DNA of 64,000 nt, from NCBI GenBank assembly GCA_013397435.1, contig VZRG01002327.1, positions 1 to 64,000 of the forward strand, read 5' to 3'. The notes beneath the pieces were generated by a model that was given only the letters and a program-made list of their open reading frames with translations, made no database searches and was not told the origin of the DNA. The DNA comes from Erythrocercus mccallii (taxonomy: Eukaryota; Chordata; Aves; Passeriformes; Dicruridae). Position 1 is the stretch's first letter, and each line of letters starts with the position of its first letter. Shown here piece by piece: positions 53,301 through 59,318 of the stretch. Made by a program: the position numbers and the translations under genes.

Positions 53301-54589
53301 TTACTGTATCTTTAAGCAGTGAGAAAACTTGTCAGATCACTACTGCAGAACAAAAATTTAGCAATTCTGAACAGTTGCGACTGTTAGTGCAGATTAAAAT
53401 TCTTCTCATGGTTTATAGCTTAGTATTCAAGTGGAGATAATTTCTTCCAGAGAGAAACTCACAAGACAGAATTTAAGAATATTCAATAATCAAGAGTTAC
53501 AGAAAGGTACAATGCCAATTACGAAAAGCAAACAGAAAAATCAGTATCACAGAACAAGCAGAATACGTACGGAGAAAGGAAAGAGTTCCCAGAGCTCCCT
53601 GTGACGCTGGCGAGAAACGTCTCCAAACAAGACAAGGAGGCCTCTGAATAAACTATCAGGTTTTGCTTCATAGTTGCTGATAAAATCCAAAATAAGGCTG
53701 CAAAAACATTAGCTTCTGCTGGAGCCTGCTTACTCACTACAAAGCGTCAAACACACCTTCTTCCCACTCTTCAAACGCAGATGCTGCCTCCTAATGAAGC
53801 ACTTGCTGCAAGGGGGGAACACCGTTACACAAGACCAGGAGGCTATTTCTTGCTGCAGAAACATAACTGGGGTTTGACTCAGAGAAAGGCAGCAGTGCCT
53901 GGGAGCTGAGGGTTGCAGCAAGAGAAACCATCCAAAAATAATTTGCCTGCTCAGGAAAAAAAGAAAAAAATTCACAGGAAGTAACCTGAAGCATATGTCC
54001 CTTCCAAAAGGGGAATTTCTTTATTACATAAACACAAACCTTCTAATCTAGCCCAACATGAAATCACTGTAAGCCTCTGAATTGGAGCTGAGGGTAAAAC
54101 TGGAGCAGGTTAATATCTGTTCAGGCTGAGAAGAGATGCTCTGATTTTAGCGGCTTTCATACCCTGAATACCCATTGCATCAGTGACTGGGAACATATTT
54201 GCATCCACACACTGAAAAAGCACAGATCTTGTAAAACATATTTAGGAACTGGTGAGACGTGATACATATATTGACTAATTCCGTAGGCCTTTGGAGAACA
54301 TCCATCTTCAGGGGAATGCTATTCTTACCACCTCCATAGTTCAGCATCATTCTCCCTGGAAGTAAAATTCCTTATTCTAGACTTGTAAATTTTCAAAGAT
54401 TGGGGCTCAAAAAACTTTGCCATTTTCAAACTCATCAAAGCCCAGTGGCAGCTGGCTACTGAGCTCTCTTAGAACCTTCTGTTCCCAGTCTGAATAGGAA
54501 AGAAATAAATCCTCCTATTTACCATTTTGTGGATCCATGTTGCTCTCCCTGCAAACAGCGGATTCCTCCGTTCCCACACACCAGTACAT
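2112..54589 (-). CDS. LRRK1: LRRK1 (leucine-rich repeat kinase 1), residues 1-1219 in 23 coding exons; kinase part off the left edge
   Basis: LRRK1 is a cytosolic ROCO-family serine/threonine kinase. In mammals it phosphorylates Rab7 and acts in endosome traffic and osteoclast function. I joined 23 exons, all with GT-AG introns and matching phases, into one open frame of 3,659 coding bases. Residues ~23-244 carry the ankyrin-type region, ~245-607 the leucine-rich repeats, ~608-830 the Roc GTPase domain (P-loop GPPRQGKST at 635-643, DIGG at 689-692, THLD at 747-750), and ~833-1219 the COR domain and the linker to the kinase. Numbering runs 10 behind human as I remember it (P-loop Lys641 here, Lys651 in human), so there is no net indel up to that point. 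Introns range from 136 bp to 16.3 kb. The protein kinase and C-terminal domains are not in the window. Identification rests on remembered family sequence and is very secure. Confidence 0.97.
3762..3901 (-). CDS. LRRK1: LRRK1 coding exon 22 (COR-B, residues 1090-1137)
   Basis: The exon encodes VESSDVNWKKKKSGGIKIIS and [20 protein letters not shown], ending WFP with a split Ala codon. It is 140 bp, entering in phase 2 at TTCACACACAG and leaving in phase 1 at GTAAGA. It is almost identical to the human segment. Confidence 0.97.
5066..5229 (-). CDS. LRRK1: LRRK1 coding exon 21 (COR-B, PKC-site segment, residues 1036-1090)
   Basis: The exon encodes LFENKKNTKTRNKKVTIYSF, then RNRCSTFRVKRTHTVYWQEG and LFVTFDGGYL. 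Using the constant offset of 10 from human, Ser1054, Ser1064 and Thr1065 here fall on human Ser1064, Ser1074 and Thr1075. Those are the protein kinase C sites reported to activate LRRK1. The exon is 164 bp with acceptor CTCGTTTCAG-type (CGTTTCAG) and donor GTAATT, phases 0 and 2. Confidence 0.97.
6616..6787 (-). CDS. LRRK1: LRRK1 coding exon 20 (COR, residues 978-1035)
   Basis: The exon encodes YLLPHLLPTKPALDIHGLCH, then IHGLCHQTTNTVQRVFKMSF and [20 protein letters not shown]. It is 172 bp with acceptor TGTTTCAG and donor GTAGGT, leaving in phase 0. The sequence is very close to human in the second half. Confidence 0.97.
7750..7840. repeat. Diverged ~90-bp repeat, copy A
   Basis: It shares a block with copy B a kilobase downstream in the same orientation. 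Shared landmarks are GCAGA-ACA, GCTG, TTTATC, GCCTGAGAAAAT, TGTTGGCATC and AATGACAGCA. By eye about four in five bases match, with one small indel. Similarity fades on both sides. I do not recognise the family. Confidence 0.8.
8751..8842. repeat. Diverged ~90-bp repeat, copy B
   Basis: It is the direct partner of copy A. The level of divergence points to an old dispersed element or an old local duplication rather than a recent event. Confidence 0.8.
9706..9982 (-). CDS. LRRK1: LRRK1 coding exon 19 (COR, residues 886-978)
   Basis: This is the longest exon here (277 bp). It encodes INFLIETGTLLHFPDTSHGL, RNLYFLDPVWLSECLQRIFN, KNGVIRAEDLRMLLVGTGF and YFQFLAKFEIALPVANN, all typical of the LRRK1 COR domain. 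The acceptor is TTTTTTGCAG and the donor GTATGT; phases are 1 and 2. Confidence 0.97.
10595..10754 (-). CDS. LRRK1: LRRK1 coding exon 18 (start of COR, residues 833-886)
   Basis: The exon encodes [20 protein letters not shown] and DVQYLTDRQIELMIEQTPGN, then IKDYEDLQT, the first COR segment. It is 160 bp with acceptor TTTGCAG and donor G|GTAGGT. It matches human [20 protein letters not shown]. Confidence 0.97.
10996..11116 (-). CDS. LRRK1: LRRK1 coding exon 17 (end of Roc, residues 792-832)
   Basis: The exon encodes [20 protein letters not shown] followed by TCNMKDVGSSICSQKLAGRL, matching human [20 protein letters not shown]. It is 121 bp, with acceptor TTTTGCAG and donor GTGAGA, entering in phase 2 and leaving in phase 0. 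It is too short to appear as an open frame; the plus-strand open frame over it is a shadow. Confidence 0.95.
13073..13245 (-). CDS. LRRK1: LRRK1 coding exon 16 (Roc G4 motif, residues 735-792)
   Basis: The exon encodes AKAPNSVVLVVGTHLDLIET with the guanine-recognition motif THLD at 747-750, then [20 protein letters not shown] and SGSRATGFPDITFKHL, nearly identical to human. It is 173 bp with a CTTGCAG acceptor and a GTAAGT donor, leaving in phase 2. Confidence 0.98.
13722..13806 (+). mobile_element. CR1-type LINE 3' end fragment
   Basis: GGAATGGATTAGGTGACCTC followed by GGTTTCTTCCAACCCTTCCA and TGACTGTAT resembles the last part of a CR1 element. It is short and diverged. Confidence 0.75.
15183..15347 (-). 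CDS. LRRK1: LRRK1 coding exon 15 (Roc switch II, residues 680-734)
   Basis: The exon encodes VDSVEFNVWDIGGPASMSTV, including the DIGG switch-II motif (689-692), and FFTDKALYIVVWNLALGEEA. It is 165 bp and phase 0 at both ends. The acceptor is GTCTAAGTAG and the donor GTAAGA. An in-frame ATG formed later in the exon is not a start. Confidence 0.97.
15348..17251 (-). other. LRRK1: LRRK1 intron between coding exons 14 and 15
   Basis: I see no exon, named repeat or regulatory signal in this 1.9-kb intron. The plus-strand frame of 176 codons near 16.4-16.9 kb has no recognisable family features. Confidence 0.8.
17252..17466 (-). CDS. LRRK1: LRRK1 coding exon 14 (Roc GTPase P-loop, residues 608-679)
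   Basis: This exon opens the Roc GTPase domain. It encodes LRRAEKCKLMKMIVVGPPRQ followed by GKST; the P-loop lysine is residue 641, equivalent to human Lys651. It goes on through ILQTGKVPQMMHSDATIRTT to KWELPKPVGHKAK. The acceptor CTCCCCGCAG is strong. The donor is AAG|GTGAAG; reading on past it gives a short false extension. Choosing this donor restores the human-like KVDSVEFNVW across the junction. Confidence 0.95.
18299..18411 (-). CDS. LRRK1: LRRK1 coding exon 13 (last LRR and entry to Roc, residues 570-608)
   Basis: The exon encodes [20 protein letters not shown] and LNISNVPAEIRKEG, closing the leucine-rich repeats. It is 113 bp; the acceptor is TTTGTACAG and the donor G|GTAAGG. Human reads [20 protein letters not shown] at this place. 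Confidence 0.96.
18946..19075 (-). CDS. LRRK1: LRRK1 coding exon 12 (LRR, residues 527-570)
   Basis: The exon encodes FLEFPAFLSDSLEVLYLNDN and LDSVPQSICLLKGLTELYLG. It is 130 bp with a CATTCCAG acceptor and a GTAAGT donor, entering in phase 1 and leaving in phase 2. Confidence 0.97.
19076..22260 (-). other. LRRK1: LRRK1 intron between coding exons 11 and 12 (3.2 kb)
   Basis: Most of it is featureless. The segment at about 20,590-20,880 is rich in TAAT and TTTAT motifs and looks like a conserved non-coding element. Two overlapping open frames at 21.2-21.6 kb appear to be chance. Confidence 0.75.
22261..22337 (-). CDS. LRRK1: LRRK1 coding exon 11 (basic linker between LRRs, residues 501-526)
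   Basis: This 77-bp exon encodes a lysine-rich insert (SDEGFKTKKIPFFTMKNR) within the LRR array. Human LRRK1 has the related NEDGLKTKRIAFFTTRGR here. The acceptor is GGCCCACAG and the donor G|GTAAGG, phases 2 and 1. It is the least conserved exon of the chain, but the phases on both sides require it. Confidence 0.9.
22963..23005 (-). mobile_element. Very short CR1-type fragment, reverse orientation
   Basis: AGAATCACAGAATCCTTTAG followed by GTTGGAAACCTTCTCT is the reverse complement of a CR1 tail end. Only about 40 bp remain. Confidence 0.6.
23442..23554 (-). CDS. LRRK1: LRRK1 coding exon 10 (LRR, residues 464-501)
   Basis: The exon encodes ALVSLKLLGNQLVTLPSQDK and QLKSLDLSKNQLG, two leucine-rich repeats. 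It is 113 bp, from a CTCCTAG acceptor to a GTAAGT donor, leaving in phase 2. It is too short to stand out as an open frame and was found from the LRR pattern and splice sites. Confidence 0.95.
23555..27125 (-). other. LRRK1: LRRK1 intron between coding exons 9 and 10 (3.6 kb)
   Basis: It contains a ten-base C run at 24,400-24,409 and no other feature that I can support. Open frames on both strands are short and lack resemblance to known families. Confidence 0.8.
27126..27263 (-). CDS. LRRK1: LRRK1 coding exon 9 (LRR, residues 418-463)
   Basis: The exon encodes KCCKASRNALEFLPDALTVF, then NHLREVDFSENSLKEVPSGL, matching the human LRR segment at this point. It is 138 bp, phase 0 at both ends, with a TTTTCCAG acceptor and a GTAAGT donor. 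Confidence 0.97.
27943..28106 (-). CDS. LRRK1: LRRK1 coding exon 8 (LRR, residues 363-417)
   Basis: The exon encodes TNWIGLRKLQEFDVSDNRLV and SLNILNVSRNQLKVFPDPWA, two more leucine-rich repeats. It is 164 bp, with a TTCCAG acceptor and a GTAAGT donor. It is only 136 bp from the preceding exon, the smallest intron of the gene in this window. Confidence 0.97.
28243..28370 (-). CDS. LRRK1: LRRK1 coding exon 7 (LRR, residues 320-363)
   Basis: The exon encodes a leucine-rich repeat, LLEVDVSSNRLSTLPTGFLH, followed by LKKLIASKNYMEKLFDEEN. It is 128 bp with a CACAG acceptor and a GTACGT donor, phases 2 and 1. Human LRRK1 reads [20 protein letters not shown] at this place. Confidence 0.97.
28876..29102 (-). 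CDS. LRRK1: LRRK1 coding exon 6 (residues 245-320, first LRRs)
   Basis: The exon encodes ALCVNWSNLKLPWVDLDWLI, then two leucine-rich repeats (CQITELDLSANCLVSLPS and LINLRKLSLADNQLTELP). It runs 227 bp from a CATGCAG acceptor in phase 0 to a GTGTGT donor in phase 2. The downstream reading past the donor is intronic. Confidence 0.97.
29210..29260. repeat. Three perfect tandem copies of a 17-bp unit
   Basis: The unit CATTTTGCTCACTTTCC occurs three times in a row without mismatch. It is a small minisatellite inside an LRRK1 intron and probably varies in copy number. Confidence 0.97.
31501..31513. repeat. Short CA dinucleotide run
   Basis: About six and a half uninterrupted CA units lie in an LRRK1 intron. 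It is too short to be very variable. Confidence 0.8.
33797..33945 (-). CDS. LRRK1: LRRK1 coding exon 5 (residues 195-244, last ankyrin unit)
   Basis: The exon encodes NEDVAVFLLRNGAFFCSYIL and SSKHLLRKYFIETTPLPG, matching the human segment that links the ankyrin repeats to the leucine-rich repeats. It is 149 bp, entering in phase 1 and leaving in phase 0 at a canonical GTAAGT donor. Confidence 0.96.
34456..34530. repeat. 45-bp partial tandem duplication
   Basis: AGACAAGCCATGGATACCAT occurs at 34,456 and again at 34,501, with related flanks containing CAGCCCA. It is intronic, just downstream of coding exon 4 on the gene strand. Confidence 0.9.
34585..34764 (-). CDS. LRRK1: LRRK1 coding exon 4 (residues 135-194, ankyrin repeats)
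   Basis: The exon encodes PNTCQQLLNWMLAIACQQGH, DIVKLLIRAYSADPESCAVR and LPLYAAIKAG, the central ankyrin repeats. It opens with the acceptor TTTTTGGTAG and closes at a weak GTGTGT donor, phase 1 at both ends. The length is 180 bp. Confidence 0.96.
34765..37061 (-). other. LRRK1: LRRK1 intron between coding exons 3 and 4
   Basis: This 2.3-kb intron has an AT-rich stretch near 36,530-36,610 and no other feature I can support. Confidence 0.8.
37062..37233 (-). CDS. LRRK1: LRRK1 coding exon 3 (residues 78-134, ankyrin repeats)
   Basis: The exon encodes CQLLGIAAAYGDLQAVRYLL, followed by a second repeat containing AAVVAAYFGHKDIVKELLDS, both typical ankyrin helix pairs. The acceptor is a pyrimidine-rich CCTTCCCCAG and the donor is G|GTAAGC. 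It is 172 bp long, entering in phase 0 and leaving in phase 1. It matches the human ankyrin region closely, including LPTEPNDDNAAV (human LPTEPTDDNPAV). Confidence 0.97.
38086..38249 (-). CDS. LRRK1: LRRK1 coding exon 2 (residues 23-77)
   Basis: The acceptor TTTTTTCTGCAG opens the exon. The first two bases complete a Gly codon split with the previous exon, giving TVDMGGKQST, which aligns with human AGDTGGKPST. The exon then encodes the start of the ankyrin-repeat region (SIQDAYKAGDTSKAQELI) and ends in phase 0 with QVEK before an unusual donor, AAG|GTTGGG. An ATG within the exon (38,236-38,238) could be mistaken for the start, but the upstream coding exon makes that unlikely. Confidence 0.95.
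41727..41812. repeat. AT-rich low-complexity tract with degenerate tandem pattern
   Basis: The tract is made of repeated TTAATTCTTAGATT and TAATTTTAATTTCTTA variants, consistent with slippage expansion. Confidence 0.85.
49033..49200 (+). mobile_element. CR1-type LINE 3' end fragment
   Basis: The stretch follows the bird CR1 tail closely: TGAGTCACCATCCCTGG, then GTGGCACTTGGGGACATGGT, TTGGACTCAGTGACCTTAAA, GGTCTTTTCCAGCC and a final ATTCTATGAT tail. It is a 5'-truncated, dead copy of about 170 bp with no reverse transcriptase part. Confidence 0.93.
50873..50985 (-). mobile_element. CR1-type LINE 3' end fragment, reverse orientation
   Basis: The plus strand reads AATCACAGAATCAGAGAACA followed by GTTGGAAGGGGCCCATCAGG and AAGTCCACCTCTGC, the reverse complement of a CR1 tail. 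It is truncated and diverged. Confidence 0.85.
52305..52360. repeat. 28-bp tandem duplication
   Basis: The unit beginning CAGGGAAAGCTGGCAT and ending CTGCTGGGATA is present twice in a row with a single mismatch. It lies in the long LRRK1 intron. Confidence 0.95.
54523..54589 (-). CDS. LRRK1: LRRK1 coding exon 1 (start codon; residues 1-22)
   Basis: This short exon encodes a peptide beginning MYWCVGTEESAVC, matching the N-terminal region of human LRRK1 (MYWCVGPEESAVC). It ends in phase 1 at a good donor (G|GTAAAT). The start is the ATG at 54,587-54,589. An in-frame TGA lies only two codons upstream, so the frame cannot extend further unless splicing enters between them. A possible acceptor, CCCAG, ends one base before the ATG. 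Human LRRK1 has ten residues before this methionine that are absent here. The exon lies 16 kb from the next one and is easily missed by ORF-length filters. Confidence 0.88.
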
Positions 54590-57500
54590 TCTGGGTCACA
54601 GTTGTGAAGGTCCCACAGACAAACTTTCCACTTCAGACTGAGCTGTGTTGTCAAAGCTGAATGATCCCCATCATGTGAATCCCGGAGTACATGCTGCTAG
54701 TGAGCACCATCCTGAAGAAACATCATTTATTCTGTTTAAAAGTAAACAATAAAGCAAATTAATCGTTCTGCTATGGTGAGATGTTCATTCCTCTCCACTA
54801 TTAATACAGTTGTCCAAATGTCACACTGCAGAAATACACTTAATCTTCCTATAAATACAATTATTTTCCTAATAGCTTTGTTGAGGGCATAACATGAATT
54901 AACAGAGGGGACTAACAATTTCTGCACTACAGAAAGATAATGTTCCTAATTTTTCACCACCAAAGCTGCTCAGCCTTTGGGCAGAGGACAAGGGGGTGGG
55001 CAGGGGTCACAGCTGCAGTTTCAGATTCTTCACAAGCTGGTGTAAAGGCAGACCATTGAAACCCAGCAGTGCAGCTGGAAAAATCCTAAATGCAACCTCA
55101 AAACCTCTCCCATCCACAAAGACAACCACAGCTCTTGTGAGACTGTGAGAAGCTGAAAAATACTGATGTGGTTACTGAGATAATCCTCTGTAGGAAAGAG
55201 AAACACAGCAGCTCCTGTCCCCTCTGCCCAGTCCTTTCTGAGAACTCTCCCACCCTGGAAGCATCAAGCTTCTTCATTCAGGGAGGCAAATTAGGAGCTA
55301 TTAAAGGTTGGCTTCTTGTGAACTGCCTGGTATAACAGGCAGCAGAAAATTGCACAGCTCAGTCTCCCGAGGCATTTCCAACTCCTTCCCTTTTCACAGC
55401 AGCACAGCCACCCCTTAACCTCTTCATACAGAGGTTCAAACTCCTGGAGGATTTGCAGTGTTTGTCCAACGAGCATCAGAGCTCCTTCATTTTCTGCTTT
55501 CAGTTTCATTCAGTAAATGCCTCTCAGATGTAACACAATGCCCCTCAACTGACTCTTACTCGTTCTTCTCATGTCTGGTGTGTGATGACAAAGTTTTGGG
55601 TTGAGGCTGTAGCTCAGCAAAGATTATAACTCACCTCCCATTCCAGCCAGCAAGGCCCGAGATCTTCCCTGACTCTCCCTGAGCAGAGCTGAACTGGGAT
55701 CAAAGGCCAAGGGGAATATAAAAATATGCTGATCCATCACTACTCTCCAGGAAGACAACACTCTCCAGCCAACAACACTAAAAATCACTGCATCCTATTT
55801 CAGTTGTTTCTAGGCAAATATTTGAATTTTAGGTGCACTCAGGTTCTGTTGACCCTGACTTTGCGGTGCCTGGCAGCAAGAGCCAAAACTCACTCCCCTG
55901 TGGCCCAGTCTGGGCATTGGATGATGCAGGAGGCTGAGGTGGATTAGGTGACCCCCTAATCCCAGATCCAAGCCCACAAACTGGTGAATTGGGTCATGTT
56001 GGTAGAGGACTGAATTCTGCCCTGGAACGTGCTGGACTCCACCAGACTCAGCTTCTCTCCTGGTCTCAGCCTCCCTTAACCACACTGGCAGGAGGAGCTG
56101 CTCCCTCCATGCCATGGGTGGGACACCCCAGGCAGAGGTCAGGGAGGCTCTCACTGCTCCCCAGAGCTGTCCAGGTTGTGAACTCTGACAAGAGGGGATG
56201 TGACGCTTCCAGCAGCTGCCTGCTCTGTGCCCTCGATGCACTGAGCAGCTCCAGGGAGAATGAACACTTCCCCATCACACTCGGACCCACCAGCTCTGCA
56301 GCAGATGATGGTTTCTGAGGCACTTCCTTGCTCTGAGATGGGGACAAACCATGTGCACCCACAGCAACTGCACAAGAAACACTCAATGGGGGTCAGCATG
56401 GACCCCTGAGGCCTGAAAACCATCCCACTCCTGATTTTTAGCTCTCTACTCAGCCTATTCCCCGGGCTGAAATTTGCCTCGTATAAAGTGAAAGGAAAAA
56501 TAACTTTTAGGAAAAATATTAGTGTGGTTCTGGTAATCAGTTCCCTTTAACTGCAAGTAACCGTTGTAGCCATGTGTATTACTGCCACACAGTGCCCATA
56601 TAAGCAGGATTTCCATATTTCTGGACCTTTTTGTATATAATTTAAAAAAACCCTACAGAGCTTTACCTTAAGCAAGGTGCACACAAGTGTAACACGTGCA
56701 AATACCACGTGTGGATTTGGTTTAGGCTCTGCAGGATCTCGTTCAGAAGGAGATGGACCATGAAGAATACACCTGAACACGTGTAAATGGGATTTACATC
56801 CCATTTCACGCATTCCCAGTCCTGGCACCTGCTGCTGCCCACACCTGAACCAGCACCTCCTCTCCTCTCCAGCAGCCCGCCCAGTCTTACCCAGTGCATT
56901 GTGACAAAAAACAGCAAGGCCCCCAGAAACATCACCGTTTGCCCAAAATCACTTCCTAATTAATAATAATAATAAAAAAATCCCTTCTAAAACTTCGGAG
57001 CTTTTCCCAAACCACCTGTTGTTCCACCTGAGGCTGGGTATCCCCGCGGGCCTGAGAGGCACAGGTGGGAAGGCGCCGGGGCGCTCCTGCCCGGGGCTGA
57101 TGGCGAGCCTGGGGCCGAAGCGCCAGCCCAGGGGCCCGCATCCCTCCTCCCCGGGTCAGCACCCAGCCATCCCCTTCTCGAACGCCTCGGCTGCCGGCTG
57201 GGGGGACACCAAGCGCTACGCCCCGTTTTTGGGGGGTCTCTCAAGCCTTTCCAGCCGCTTTCCAGCTGCCGGGGTGGGGCGTCCCCTCAGAGCGAGTCCC
57301 GGTGCTCTCCGTCCCCGCCGGGCGGGGCGGCCGCGCTCCTCCCGCTAAGTTCCCTCCGAACTTTCATTTTCTTTCAAAACAAACGCGTTTTCCCCCTCGT
57401 TTCCACCTGAAAGGCCCCGGCAGACCCTCACACCGCCTGCCCTGGCGGCGGGGCAGGTGCCCGAGAAGCGGCAGCGAAGCCACGGTACCTCCTGCGTCCC

Positions 57501-57892
57501 GGGCCGGCGCTCCCAGCGCTGCCGCCGCCGCCTCCTCCTCGTCCTCCTCCTTTTCCTCCTCGTCCGGCGCCGCCCGCACGCCTCGCTCCGCGGCCCGGGA
57601 GGCGGAGGGAGCCCGGCAGCAAAGGGAGCGGGACAGCGGCTCCTCCTCCGGCCCCCGGCCCGCACCGCGGCCAAGGGCGAGTCCCCCGGCACGGCCCCCG
57701 AGGGCAGGGCTGGCCCGGAGGAGGATGGAGCTCCTTCCCCAGACCCGACCCACACGCCCGCCCGCCCCCAGGCAGCCCCTTAGGCTCCCAGGATTTGGGT
57801 TTTTTTAGGAAAAGGCAGCGTGGGAGTGGCGGTGGCTGGAGCAGGAGCCCTGCCGCAGCGGTGCCCATCGTCCCGGCAGGGCCCGGCCTTAC
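54590..57892 (-). other. LRRK1: LRRK1 first intron (5' UTR intron, if the proposed exon 1 is right)
   Basis: It lies between the CpG island and the first coding exon. Part of the left CpG-island flank falls in it. I see no convincing exon or repeat; a short stretch near 55,930-55,960 faintly resembles CR1 but is too weak to call. Confidence 0.6.
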
Positions 57893-58130
57893 CGCGGCAG
57901 CGCCCAGCACAGCTCGGAGTTTGAAAGTTGCTCCTTCCCCGGGTCGCGGCCAGTTTGGTCCTCGCTGCAAGAGCGGAGCGAGGTTGCCCCCTCTCTTCGG
58001 AAGGAGTCAGATGTTGGTGTGCTCAGCTCGTCCCCAACCCGACCCATTCCCGTCCAGGAGCCTCTGACAAGCCAGGGATTGCTCCACTTCCCCCACCCGT
58101 CGGACGAACTAAGAACAGAAACGCGATTTG
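57030..58130 (-). promoter_or_regulatory. LRRK1: CpG-island promoter region of LRRK1
   Basis: This stretch is strikingly GC- and CpG-rich compared with the AT-rich introns around it. It contains a run of GGGCGGGGCGG-type GC boxes near 57,320 and CCG/CCT triplet runs near 57,520-57,570. No TATA box stands out. It sits about 3 kb upstream of the first coding exon of LRRK1 on the minus strand, where a housekeeping-type promoter is expected. Long open frames on both strands here are a side effect of high GC content. The exact transcription start cannot be read from the sequence. Confidence 0.8.
57893..58000 (-). other. LRRK1: Candidate LRRK1 non-coding first exon (donor at 57,893)
   Basis: On the minus strand the sequence CTGCCGCG|GTAAGG, with the break just after 57,893, is the best splice donor in the CpG island. 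It would join a 5' UTR exon to the coding exon near 54.6 kb. A weaker alternative, AGGAG|GTACCG, ends at 57,489. The upstream limit given is a guess, since no start signal can be seen. Splicing from here to the possible CCCAG acceptor at 54,591 would leave the ATG one base inside the coding exon. Confidence 0.45.
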
Positions 58131-59294
58131 TGCGTGCCTTTTGCCTTGCTGTTCGTGGTCATTCTTGTAAATAAACCCCAAAGATGGTTTTTTACCCTGG
58201 TCGGTCTCTAGCAATGGGTCACTGATGGGCACTTGAGGGTGGATGTGCGTTCACAGAACGGCTGCGGCAGCCTGAGATTTGCCTGGGGGCTTCTTTGGAT
58301 CATTGTGGAGACACAGGTGGGTGTTCACCGGTGCTTTTCCCGGTGTTCAGGTCCCCGTCAATCTGCGTCCAGTTGCAGCCATAGGTAGAGAGCAAGAACG
58401 TACCAATACTATTGTTTTCTGACTTCTAACACAGCTAAAAACCAGCGTTACCTGTTTTCAGCAGCTTTCCACCTCTTACCCAGCCTGTTCCCTTTTATGC
58501 CTCACAGCCCAGCTCTTACCCAGACCTTTCTTACACCATTTTTAGCACGTTTGAAAACACCCTAAATTAACCCCTTTTCCTTTATTATGATAGAGCCTCT
58601 AATTTCCTCTGGCAATAATTTACCCATACATTCAAGCTGATTTTTCCCTTTTTTCCCTCCTCAAATCTCATCCCACTCTTCCTTATGTCTCCATTGATAG
58701 TGTCACTCACAGTAATGCCTTTGTATCTCCAGCCTTCCTTTTTCTGGAGTCTGAAAGCTTCAGAGTGATGCTGTCAGCGAGTGGAAAATTCAAGGAGTTT
58801 GGCTTGGCCTGTGTAGGGAGCCGATAGGAATTTCTCACACATCAGATGGGAAGAGAGTTAAAAGACAATGGAATATTCTTGCTCTGTATCTACATTGCAG
58901 ATGAGAGAAATAAAACTGGGCTGGGAACACACTTAGCAGCACACACTGGTGGTGGATATCCATGTCTCAAGGGGTTTAGGGAGCAGCCAGAGCAAGGTAG
59001 GAAGTCCCATCTGGTGGCAGGAGCCACAGTGTCTTAAAACACTTCATTTTGAGGCTCACCGCAGAAGGAAAAGAGGATCCATCCAGCTTTGTGCTTGCCC
59101 CTGCCAGCTGCAGCTCTGCTCTCCTCCCTCTGTTTACACTAAATGGCACAACTCAAGCTTTTATGTGCAGAACATTGACCACACTTAGCACATTACTCTT
59201 AAAATTGGCTAATTCTTCCCAAATTGCAAAAATTAATCCAAGTGCAGATTCCCTCACAGTCCGCCAGTGAGATACTAAATCTTCAGATACACCT
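58131..59294. other. Intergenic interval between ALDH1A3 and LRRK1
   Basis: This stretch of about 1.2 kb separates the ALDH1A3 poly(A) site from the LRRK1 CpG island; both genes point leftward. I see no exon, repeat or strong motif in it. It is short enough that transcription of ALDH1A3 must end just before the LRRK1 promoter. Confidence 0.6.
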
Positions 59295-59312
59295 GTTTCA
59301 CAAAGTTAAACA

Positions 59313-59318
59313 TTTATT
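59313..59318 (-). terminator. ALDH1A3: Polyadenylation signal AATAAA, probable ALDH1A3 3' end
   Basis: The plus strand reads TTTATT, which is AATAAA on the gene strand. It is the best-placed canonical hexamer downstream of the ALDH1A3 stop, with AT-rich sequence before it and a GT-rich element after it. Confidence 0.65.

Larger units (their letters stand above)
38250..54522 (-). other. LRRK1: LRRK1 long intron between coding exons 1 and 2 (16.3 kb)
   Basis: It makes up a quarter of the window. It holds two CR1 fragments (near 49.1 kb and 50.9 kb), a 28-bp tandem duplication at 52.3 kb, and an AT-rich low-complexity patch at 41.7 kb. Unusually even, AT-rich stretches that may be conserved enhancers lie at about 39.15-39.33, 42.48-42.72 and 53.1-53.5 kb. 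The open frames in it lack family resemblance or splice context. Its position just inside the gene is typical for regulatory elements. Confidence 0.8.

Noticed and set aside
55920..55965. Possible CR1 fragment (GGTGGATTAGGTGACCCC)
   Set aside because: Only about 18 bases resemble a CR1 tail and the flanks do not continue the match.
57302..57970. Long proline-, arginine- and serine-rich open frames on both strands
   Set aside because: They fall in the CpG island, where stop codons are rare because of high GC content. The residues are low complexity and overlap in several frames.
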